Source of the DNA: Profundicola sp051011115
GTDB taxonomy: Bacteria > Bacteroidota > Bacteroidia > Flavobacteriales > Weeksellaceae
Direction: 5' to 3'
Assembly (NCBI GenBank): GCA_051011115.1
Contig: JBPCUN010000118.1
Span: 1-10,261, forward strand
DNA length: 10,261 bases
Both the position numbers and the translations under genes were made by a program. The notes beneath the pieces were generated by a model that saw nothing but the letters and a program-made list of their open reading frames with translations, was not told the DNA's origin and searched no databases. Below, in pieces: positions 1 to 5,795 of the stretch. The first letter of the stretch is position 1, and every line of letters starts with the position of its first letter.

Positions 1-85
1 CAGAAGTTCTATGGAATTTAACTAAAGTTTAATAAATCTTGGTATACCTATTGCTCTATAATTACTGAACTTAAAAATTTTTATT

Positions 86-283
86 ATGAGTAGTTTTGAT
101 GACAAAGTAAAAGGAAACTGGAACCAGATTAAAGGTGAATTAAAACAAAAATGGGCTGAGTTAACAGATGATGATTTGTTATACGCAGAAGGTAAGAAAG
201 ATGAAGTTCTAGGTAGAATCCAGGAAAAAACTGGTGAAACCAAAGAAAACATCGAGAAGTACATTAATGAAATTAGTAAATAA
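86..283 (+). CDS. CsbD family stress-response protein
   Basis: This 65-residue protein has the size and pattern of the CsbD/YjbJ family, small hydrophilic proteins often induced by general stress and of unknown biochemical role. It begins MSSFDDKVKGNWNQIKGELK, matching the family's K-GxWxQxKGxxK opening, and continues with a second similar half (YAEGKKDEVLGRIQEKTG, about residues 34-51). There is no signal peptide or membrane segment, so it is expected in the cytoplasm. The ATG at 86 follows an A/T-rich leader without a Shine-Dalgarno motif, which is normal for Bacteroidota. It appears to be a single-gene transcript because a strong terminator follows 24 bases after the stop. The family call is secure; the cellular role is not known. 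Confidence 0.93.
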   Translation: MSSFDDKVKGNWNQIKGELKQKWAELTDDDLLYAEGKKDEVLGRIQEKTGETKENIEKYINEISK

Positions 284-307
284 TATTTTTCATTGATTAG
301 AATATTG

Positions 308-335
308 AGCCTCGCGCAATATGCGGGGCTTTTTT
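308..335 (+). terminator. Rho-independent terminator after csbD-like gene
   Basis: A GC-rich stem pairs GCCTCGC (309-315) with GCGGGGC (323-329), seven pairs including one G-T wobble, plus an outer A-T pair. The loop has seven bases and a run of six T follows (330-335). It lies between the csbD-like stop and the amidase start and should end the upstream transcript. Confidence 0.88.
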
Positions 336-342
336 ATGTTTA
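335..342 (+). promoter_or_regulatory. Possible -7 box for the amidase gene
   Basis: TATGTTTA matches the Bacteroidota -7 consensus TAnnTTTG at all but the last base and lies 16 bases upstream of the amidase ATG. It starts on the last base of the terminator T-run. No TTG is present at the expected -33 spacing, so this is only a candidate; the other explanation is readthrough. Confidence 0.25.
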
Positions 343-358
343 AAACAATAAAAGTTTT

Positions 359-1285
359 ATGAGAATAAACCATTTAATAAGCCTTATTATTATCGGCATT
401 TCTATCTCTGCTTGTAGTAGTTCTAATAAGACTATTAAGCAAACTAAAATTATCAAGAAGACTATTAGAGACACAGTCTATGTAGAGAAAGCTAAAAGTC
501 TGGGGCCAAATACAGTTTTGAGTGCAGTATTAAAAGATTATACAGTAAAAGATGATTATTACCCAGCACAAGGCCAAGATGATAGACAAAAATTCTTGAT
601 TATTCATTATACCGCTTTGGCTAATGATAAATCTTATCATGTATTAACAAATCAATCCGTAAGTTCACATTATTTGGTAAATGATAAAGATGATAAAAAC
701 ATTGACGTACTTGTAAGCGAGAATAAAAGAGCTTGGCATGCGGGTGTAAGTGCATGGAAAGGTAGAACAAATATCAATGATTCCTCTATTGGGATAGAAA
801 TTGTAAATCCTGGCTACTCTGTGAAAAATGGCAAAAAAGTGTTTTATCCATTTCCAGAATATCAGTTTAAAAAAGTAGCAGCTTTGGCAGAAAATATTGT
901 AGAACGATATAAAATAGATCCAACCTATGTATTAGCCCATTCGGATGTAGCTCCACAGAGAAAAGAAGATCCTGGGGCATTTTTTCCATGGAAACGATTG
1001 TATGAAGAATATAAAATTGGTGCTTGGTATAATGAAATAGATAAATATCACTTTATGAAACAATTTCAGCCATCTAGAAAAAATACCCGAGATTTTATCT
1101 TATCCTATCAAAAAGAATTAAGCAAATATGGTTATGAAGTGGCAGAAGATGGCGTATGGGGTGATCAAATGAAAAGAGTAACTATGGCCTTTCAATTGCA
1201 TTTTAGACCTTCTAACTACAGCGGGGAATTAGATGCGGAAACTTGGGCTATTTTAAAAGCCTTAAATAAAAAATATAGAGATTAA
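359..1285 (+). CDS. Lipoprotein N-acetylmuramoyl-L-alanine amidase (AmiD-like, Amidase_2)
   Basis: A 308-residue peptidoglycan amidase predicted to cut the bond between N-acetylmuramic acid and L-alanine of the stem peptide. Residues 1-19 form a lipoprotein signal with lipobox ISAC and Cys19 as the lipidation site, so the enzyme should be membrane-anchored facing the periplasm. The Amidase_2 domain covers about 70-215. Likely zinc ligands are His83 (LIIHYTA), His194 (LAHSDVAP) and Asp204 (KEDPG); Glu147 (GIEIVN) and Lys202 fit the catalytic positions. Spacing of the ligands resembles E. coli AmiD. Residues about 240-305 look like a C-terminal peptidoglycan-binding-type domain (DGVWGDQMKRVTMAFQ, LDAETWAIL). 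The likely role is wall turnover or recycling of anhydro-muropeptides. The start is fixed by the signal peptide. It is a single gene between a terminator and the next promoter. Confidence 0.93.
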   Translation: MRINHLISLIIIGISISACSSSNKTIKQTKIIKKTIRDTVYVEKAKSLGPNTVLSAVLKDYTVKDDYYPAQGQDDRQKFLIIHYTALANDKSYHVLTNQSVSSHYLVNDKDDKNIDVLVSENKRAWHAGVSAWKGRTNINDSSIGIEIVNPGYSVKNGKKVFYPFPEYQFKKVAALAENIVERYKIDPTYVLAHSDVAPQRKEDPGAFFPWKRLYEEYKIGAWYNEIDKYHFMKQFQPSRKNTRDFILSYQKELSKYGYEVAEDGVWGDQMKRVTMAFQLHFRPSNYSGELDAETWAILKALNKKYRD

Positions 1286-1289
1286 ATTC

Positions 1290-1303
1290 AACTGAATTCA
1301 GTT
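1290..1303. repeat. Perfect 14-bp palindrome upstream of the response regulator
   Basis: AACTGAATTCAGTT is identical to its reverse complement. It starts five bases after the amidase stop and ends about 21 bases before the -7 box of the next gene, so its right half covers the expected -33 region. It could be an operator, or as RNA a weak 5-bp hairpin followed by a pyrimidine-rich tract. Nothing in the sequence decides between these. Confidence 0.5.
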
Positions 1304-1324
1304 CCTTTTCCTTAACAATTTCCT

Positions 1325-1332
1325 TATCTTTG
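1325..1332 (+). promoter_or_regulatory. -7 box of the response regulator gene
   Basis: TATCTTTG fits the Bacteroidota -7 consensus TAnnTTTG exactly and lies 22 bases before the ATG at 1355. The -33 element is weak (TTC rather than TTG, about 20 bases upstream). An AAGGAG at 1333-1338 follows at once but is 16 bases from the ATG, too far to act as a usual ribosome binding site. Confidence 0.6.
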
Positions 1333-1354
1333 AAGGAGCAATAAACTATATACA

Positions 1355-2542
1355 ATGTCAAAAATTTTAATCGTAGAAGACGAACAAGCCATTCGTAATG
1401 TACTGGTGAATATATTAACTGATGAGGACAAAACTTTTGAGATTGATACAGCAGTAGATGGCGAGGATGGACTTAACCATATTAAGGAAAAAGATTATGA
1501 CCTTGTAATTTGTGATATCAAAATGCCAAAAAAAGATGGGATAGAAGTGCTAGAACAAGGTCTTGCATTCAATCCAGATATTCCGTTTTTAATGATTTCT
1601 GGTCATGGGGATATAGAAACTGCTGTAGATAGCATCAAGAAAGGAGCATATGATTATATCTCAAAACCACCAGATCTTAACCGTCTTTTAAACAGCGTGC
1701 GTAATGCATTAGACAAGAAATCTTTGGTAAAACAGAATAAAACTTTAAAAGACGAAAACAAAGCTTTAAAAAGAAAAGTAAGTGCTCGATATGAGATGAT
1801 TGGTAACTCTAAACCTTTAGAGGATATTAGAGATATGATTGACAAAGTTGCAGCAACCGATGCTAGGGTTTTAATTACAGGTCCTAACGGAACTGGTAAA
1901 GAATTGGTGGCTCATCATATTCATGAGAAAAGCGACAGAAATAAGATGCCTCTTGTAGAGGTGAATTGTGCGGCAATACCTTCAGAATTAATCGAAAGTG
2001 AATTATTTGGACACGTAAAAGGATCATTCACAGGAGCTCATAAGGATAAAGCGGGTAAATTTGAATTAGCCAACAAGGGAACCATCTTTTTAGATGAGAT
2101 TGGTGATATGAGCCTATCTGCACAAGCCAAAGTTTTACGTGCTTTGCAAGAAGGAAAGATATCTAGAGTTGGTGGCGACAAAGAAATTGATGTAGATGTG
2201 AGAGTCTTAGCTGCTACCAATAAAAATTTACAAGAGGAAATTGCAGAAGGAAACTTCCGAGAGGATTTATACCATAGGTTGGCAGTGATTCTTATTCGTG
2301 TTCCAGGTTTAGATGACAGAAAAGAAGATATTGAAAGTTTAGTAGAACATTTCTCTGCAAAAATTGCAGAAGAACATGGTCAAGCACCTCGTGAATTTAA
2401 CAAAGATGCTATCAAAGCACTTCAAAACCTATCTTGGACGGGTAATATTCGTGAATTACGTAACGTGGTAGAACGGTTAATAATCTTAGGATCTAATCCT
2501 GTTACAGCCGAAGATGTAAAAACTTTTGTTCCTAAAAAATAA
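1355..2542 (+). CDS. Sigma-54-activator-type response regulator without DNA-binding domain
   Basis: A 395-residue two-component regulator. Residues 1-120 are a receiver domain: acidic pocket Glu8/Asp9, phospho-acceptor Asp54 (ICDIKMP), Ser82 and Lys104 (ISKPP). A linker with coiled-coil character (about 121-145) leads to an AAA+ sigma-54 interaction domain (about 147-375). This has Walker A GPNGTGKE (176-183), GSFTGA (223-228) as the sigma-54-contacting GAFTGA loop, Walker B GTIFLDEIGD (242-251), and the arginine-containing FREDLYHRL (301-309). The protein stops 20-25 residues after WTGNIRELRNVVERL, so the Fis-type helix-turn-helix that normally ends NtrC-like proteins is missing. From memory this short form is common in flavobacteria, so it is probably native rather than truncated. 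No histidine kinase is adjacent, so the signal and targets are unknown. Confidence 0.93.
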   Translation: MSKILIVEDEQAIRNVLVNILTDEDKTFEIDTAVDGEDGLNHIKEKDYDLVICDIKMPKKDGIEVLEQGLAFNPDIPFLMISGHGDIETAVDSIKKGAYDYISKPPDLNRLLNSVRNALDKKSLVKQNKTLKDENKALKRKVSARYEMIGNSKPLEDIRDMIDKVAATDARVLITGPNGTGKELVAHHIHEKSDRNKMPLVEVNCAAIPSELIESELFGHVKGSFTGAHKDKAGKFELANKGTIFLDEIGDMSLSAQAKVLRALQEGKISRVGGDKEIDVDVRVLAATNKNLQEEIAEGNFREDLYHRLAVILIRVPGLDDRKEDIESLVEHFSAKIAEEHGQAPREFNKDAIKALQNLSWTGNIRELRNVVERLIILGSNPVTAEDVKTFVPKK

Positions 2543-2574
2543 CGATGACTTAACGGTATTGAAGTTATAAATCC

Positions 2575-2582
2575 TATTTTTG
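2575..2582 (+). promoter_or_regulatory. -7 box immediately before the MATE gene
   Basis: TATTTTTG matches TAnnTTTG exactly and ends only four bases before the GTG start at 2587, implying a leaderless or almost leaderless transcript. No good TTG lies at the usual -33 spacing. The following GCAG is shared with the menA upstream region. Confidence 0.55.
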
Positions 2583-2586
2583 CAGT

Positions 2587-3981
2587 GTGAATTATAAACA
2601 GCATTTTAGCAAAAACATACAACTTGCCTGGCCTGTGATGTTAACTCAAGCTGGGCAAGTTTTAGTTAATGTAGCAGACAATGTTATGGTGGGTGCTCTG
2701 GGAGGAGAGCATGATAATATATCTAATCCAGAACTGGGGAAACTGGCTTTAGGCGCTGTCTCTATTGGTAACTCCTTATTCTTTGTGATTATGATTACTG
2801 GGATAGGTTTTAGCTTTGCCATGTCTCCTTTAGTAGCACAAGCTGATGCGAGAAATAACAGAGCCCGTGGAGCTAAAATCTTATCGCATGGGTTAATTTT
2901 AAATTTAGTATTGGCTGCAGTCTTGCTAGGAATTCTATTTATGGCCATTCCATTTATGTATGATATGCGCCAACCCGAAGCGGTGGTTGATTTAGCCATT
3001 CCTTACTTAAAAGTGGTTGGGTATTCTATGATACCCCTTATGATCTTTCAATCTTTTAGACAGTTTTCTGAAGGTTTATCCCTTACCCGTGTAGTAGCTG
3101 TGGCCACTATTGTTGCCAACTTATTAAATATATTCTTCAATTATGGGTTTATATTTGGTAATATGGGTTTTCCAAGACTAGAGGTTGAAGGAGCTGCTTA
3201 TGGAACTTTAATTTCTAGAATCTTGATGGTGATTACCCTTGTTGGTGCTATGTGGATGAACAAGAAATCTAGAGATTACATCAAGCGCATTAATTTCAAA
3301 GATTTACATGGTTACATATATCGTAAGCTCATTCAATTGGGTACACCTACTGCTTTTCAAATGTTTTTTGAAGTAGGTGCCTTTGCCAGTGCTGCTTTTA
3401 TTTGTGGCATGGCAGGAGAAGATGATTTGGCAGCACATCAAATTGTAATGAACCTTGCTTCTACTACCTTTATGATTGTAACAGGACTCGCTGTTGCTGC
3501 AACGATCCGTGTAGGAAATCAACTGGGGCTAAAAGATTATAAAAATTTAAAAACTGCAGGATGGTCTGCCATTGGGATGTCTGCAGCATTTATGTTGTTG
3601 TGCGGGATAGCATTTATTATTTTCCGTCAAGCATTGCCAGAATTATACATCGATAATCAAGAAGTTATCAACATTGCAGCCACACTAATGATTGTTGCAG
3701 CATTCTTCCAATTGTCTGATGGAGTACAAGTAGCAGCTTTAGGCGCACTGCGAGGTATGCAAGACGTTCAAATTCCAACATTAATTACCTTTGTAGCTTA
3801 TTTCGCAATAGCATTGCCATTAGGTTATTACCTCACGGTACCACAAGGAATGGGCGCATTAGGCATGTGGATTGGTCTCGGGTTAGGTCTTACGGTTTCT
3901 GCCATATTACTTTTATTTCGTTTTAGAAGGCAGAGTAATAGGATACAGTCTAAAATCAAAGTGAAAGCTTTGGATATCTAA
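2587..3981 (+). CDS. MATE family efflux transporter (NorM-like)
   Basis: A 464-residue polytopic inner-membrane protein of the multidrug and toxin extrusion family, which exports cationic or drug-like compounds in exchange for Na+ or H+. About twelve hydrophobic helices are arranged as two related halves; the second begins near residue 246 (RKLIQLGTPTAFQMFFEVGA), mirroring the first (LAWPVMLTQAGQVLVN, residues 13-28). Asp31 in VADNVMVG sits where the N-lobe cation-coupling aspartate of NorM proteins lies. ANLLNIFFNYGFIFG (177-191) is a typical MATE signature, and full length argues for an intact transporter. The GTG start is chosen because the conserved N-terminus begins right there and no ATG precedes LAWPVM. 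The gene lies 44 bases after the regulator and appears to have its own promoter. The substrate cannot be told from sequence. Confidence 0.93.
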   Translation: MNYKQHFSKNIQLAWPVMLTQAGQVLVNVADNVMVGALGGEHDNISNPELGKLALGAVSIGNSLFFVIMITGIGFSFAMSPLVAQADARNNRARGAKILSHGLILNLVLAAVLLGILFMAIPFMYDMRQPEAVVDLAIPYLKVVGYSMIPLMIFQSFRQFSEGLSLTRVVAVATIVANLLNIFFNYGFIFGNMGFPRLEVEGAAYGTLISRILMVITLVGAMWMNKKSRDYIKRINFKDLHGYIYRKLIQLGTPTAFQMFFEVGAFASAAFICGMAGEDDLAAHQIVMNLASTTFMIVTGLAVAATIRVGNQLGLKDYKNLKTAGWSAIGMSAAFMLLCGIAFIIFRQALPELYIDNQEVINIAATLMIVAAFFQLSDGVQVAALGALRGMQDVQIPTLITFVAYFAIALPLGYYLTVPQGMGALGMWIGLGLGLTVSAILLLFRFRRQSNRIQSKIKVKALDI

Positions 3982-4019
3982 TGAATTCCATTAAATTTGA
4001 TTAAACTAAATATTTAAGC

Positions 4020-4262
4020 ATGGATTTACCTAAATTTTTACTGGCAGATAATTCTGATTTTGAAGATGCTTTTGTACTTCACACAGAATTCCCTAGATTT
4101 TTATTAAACACCAATACTGATGAGGTAGAGTGGTTTGATGATGTAGAGGAAGAAGAAGACTTAGAAAATCAAGTGAAGAATTTAATAGAAGAGGCTTTTG
4201 AATTCTTTGAGGCAGAGCTAGAAGGTTATGAAGATGATGATGATCTAGATGAAGTAGAATAA
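4020..4262 (+). CDS. Small, highly acidic conserved-type hypothetical protein
   Basis: An 80-residue protein with 31 Asp/Glu and only three Lys/Arg, giving a net charge near -28. The N-terminal half is less extreme and contains MDLPKFLLADN and HTEFPRFLLN (about residues 21-30). The second half is an acidic helix-like stretch (EEEEDLENQVKNLIEEAFEFFEAELEGY) ending in a DDDD run. There is no signal peptide, membrane helix or recognisable catalytic motif. I recall proteins with this MDLPKFLL/HTEFPRF pattern as hypothetical proteins in flavobacteria but cannot check it here. It stands alone, 38 bases after the MATE gene and before a long hairpin. Function unknown; charge could suit binding to a basic partner or metal ions, which is speculation. 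Confidence 0.8.
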   Translation: MDLPKFLLADNSDFEDAFVLHTEFPRFLLNTNTDEVEWFDDVEEEEDLENQVKNLIEEAFEFFEAELEGYEDDDDLDEVE

Positions 4263-4290
4263 TCATCTCAGGAGAACACGTACTATATAT

Positions 4291-4350
4291 GGGTTTAATA
4301 CCTTTATTTAAAAGTATAATTTTACTTTTTTATAGGTATTAAACCTTTTT
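4291..4350 (+). terminator. Long nested inverted repeat, probable terminator
   Basis: The outer arms GGTTTAATACCT (4292-4303) and AGGTATTAAACC (4334-4345) pair perfectly over 12 bp, with an extra G-T pair (4291/4346). The 30-base spacer holds a second hairpin, AAAAGTA (4310-4316) with TACTTTT (4323-4329). A run of five T (4346-4350) follows the right arm. Position after the acidic protein gene and before the thioesterase gene fits a Rho-independent terminator, although the stem is longer and more A/T-rich than usual. Confidence 0.65.
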
Positions 4351-4376
4351 ATAATTTAAATTAATTCAAGATTTCT

Positions 4377-4814
4377 ATGATAAATAAGGAAGCTATTTTA
4401 GCCAAATTAAATGAAATGAATCAGCATACCATGATGGAATGGATGCAGGTGAAATACATCGATTTCACAGGGGACACTCTGACCGTAGAGATGCCTGTGA
4501 ATGAAAGAGTACATCAACCATATGGTTTATTACACGGAGGAGCCACCGCGGCATTAGCAGAAACGGTGGGAAGTGTTTTGTCTGCAGCACAATTTTCTGA
4601 TAATAAAATGGGTGCGGTGGGTACAAATTTGAATATTTATCATTTAAAATCTGCAAGACAAGGTAAAGTTTTTGCTAAAGGAAGTTTTATCCGAAAAGGA
4701 AATAGCCTGCATGTAATAAGAATTGATATCTATGATGAAAATGAAAACGCTATATCTTATGCTATTTTAACAACGAAAATTATTGATATAGCACAAAAAA
4801 GTAAAAGGGATTAA
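4377..4814 (+). CDS. menI: PaaI/YdiI-type hotdog thioesterase, probable DHNA-CoA thioesterase (MenI)
   Basis: A 145-residue single hotdog-fold acyl-CoA thioesterase, cytoplasmic. The signature helix region HQPYGLLHGGATAALAETVG (residues 46-65) carries His53 and the catalytic Glu62, matching the His/Glu pair of E. coli YdiI (MenI) and EntH. The strand GTNLNIYHLKSARQGKVFAK (82-101) is also typical. Its stop is one base before the menF start, so the two are almost surely cotranscribed. That context, with menA in the same window, supports hydrolysis of 1,4-dihydroxy-2-naphthoyl-CoA to the free acid in menaquinone synthesis. The fold and thioesterase class are seen in the sequence; the specific substrate is inferred from the neighbour. 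A broad-specificity or proofreading thioesterase is the main alternative. There is no clear Shine-Dalgarno motif. Confidence 0.85.
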   Translation: MINKEAILAKLNEMNQHTMMEWMQVKYIDFTGDTLTVEMPVNERVHQPYGLLHGGATAALAETVGSVLSAAQFSDNKMGAVGTNLNIYHLKSARQGKVFAKGSFIRKGNSLHVIRIDIYDENENAISYAILTTKIIDIAQKSKRD

Positions 4815-4815
4815 A

Positions 4816-5784
4816 ATGATTATTACCTATGCAAGTTTTGTTTTGTTTAAACTTCCTAATCAAACTAAGATACAATTATGGGAGTTAGATGAAGAATATA
4901 AAGGCGAAAATCAGTTTATATTTAATTCCTTTGACAATCAAACTAAATACCTGCTTAATGCGAAATCCAATAAAGATTTTTCTTTAGAAGAATTAAATAA
5001 TCTTTCATTAAACATACAATTTAAACCAGATTCCTCTTTACCACATGTTTTATCTAAAGAGGAATATTTGAATAAAGCAGAAGATTTTATAGGAAAGTTA
5101 AAAGATGAAACTTTTGATAAAATAATCTTGAGTCGTGTAAAGCTTGACAATAAACCAGAGAATATTATTCAAAAATTTAAATATTTATGTGAAAAATATC
5201 CAACTGCTTGGGTTTATTTATTTCATCACCATCAAGAGACTTGGCTGGGTGCAAGTCCAGAGCGATTGCTAGAATCAAGTTCAGAGGGATTGAAAACGGT
5301 AGCCTTAGCTGCTACTAAATCAAAGAGTGAAAATAGAGAATGGACCGCTAAAGAATATAAAGAACATGATGTAGTGGTGGATTACATTGTGAAACAATTT
5401 AAGCCTGAAGCTATTGAAAAAAATGGTCCTTACACCATTGATTTAGGAGAAATTCAACATTTGAAAACGGATATTCACATCAAAGATCAAAGTTTAGCCT
5501 TAGAAGAAATTTTAGCAAACCTACACCCTACTCCAGCCGTTTGCGGGATGCCAAAAGATGAGACAAAAGCGTATATCTTAAGAAATGAAGGCTATAATCG
5601 TTCATTTTACACGGGCTATTTCGGCATTAAAACACCAGAAATTACCTCATTTTATGTGAATTTAAGATGTGCAGAAATTTTCCAAAATCATTTAGCAATT
5701 TATGTTGGAGGAGGATTAATCGCTGCAAGTGAAGCTGAATCTGAATGGAATGAAACAGAATTAAAATCTCGGGCCTTATTATAA
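4816..5784 (+). CDS. menF: Isochorismate synthase (menaquinone type)
   Basis: A 322-residue chorismate-binding enzyme converting chorismate to isochorismate, the entry step to menaquinone. The catalytic domain fills about residues 80-322. Lys102 (DKIILSR) and Glu149 (LGASPERLL) correspond to the likely general base and acid of MenF/EntC. Other signatures are IQHLKTD (213-219), HPTPAVCGMP (237-246), and YVGGGLIAASEAESEWNETELKSRAL (296-321, given in parts: YVGGGLIAAS, then ESEWNETELK) for Mg2+/chorismate binding. The N-terminal part is short, making it about 100 residues smaller than E. coli MenF. The usual ALAGT motif reads ALAAT (163-167). A salicylate- or siderophore-type enzyme is possible, but no such genes are nearby while a MenI-like gene lies one base upstream. 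The sequence AAAGGG precedes the ATG by about five bases and may help translation. Confidence 0.92.
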   Translation: MIITYASFVLFKLPNQTKIQLWELDEEYKGENQFIFNSFDNQTKYLLNAKSNKDFSLEELNNLSLNIQFKPDSSLPHVLSKEEYLNKAEDFIGKLKDETFDKIILSRVKLDNKPENIIQKFKYLCEKYPTAWVYLFHHHQETWLGASPERLLESSSEGLKTVALAATKSKSENREWTAKEYKEHDVVVDYIVKQFKPEAIEKNGPYTIDLGEIQHLKTDIHIKDQSLALEEILANLHPTPAVCGMPKDETKAYILRNEGYNRSFYTGYFGIKTPEITSFYVNLRCAEIFQNHLAIYVGGGLIAASEAESEWNETELKSRALL

Positions 5785-5795
5785 TTAAAGGATTT

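Noticed and set aside
41..60. GGTATACC palindrome and a TATA-like stretch upstream of the csbD-like gene as operator or sigma-70 promoter
   Set aside because: The palindrome is only 8 bp, and the -35/-10-like elements are about 12 bases apart, too close. No TAnnTTTG box supports it.
22..264. Minus-strand open frame opposite the csbD-like gene, and similar frames opposite the regulator, MATE, thioesterase, menF and ackA genes
   Set aside because: All lie inside well-supported genes in other frames, give low-complexity or hydrophobic peptides without motifs, and have no promoter or spacing of their own.
1333..1338. AAGGAG as a Shine-Dalgarno site for the response regulator
   Set aside because: It is 16 bases from the ATG, too far, and it directly follows the -7 box, so it is probably at or before the transcription start.
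4291..4350. The nested inverted repeat as a mobile element or CRISPR-like repeat
   Set aside because: No second copy in the window, no flanking target-site duplication seen, and the T-run and position fit a terminator better.
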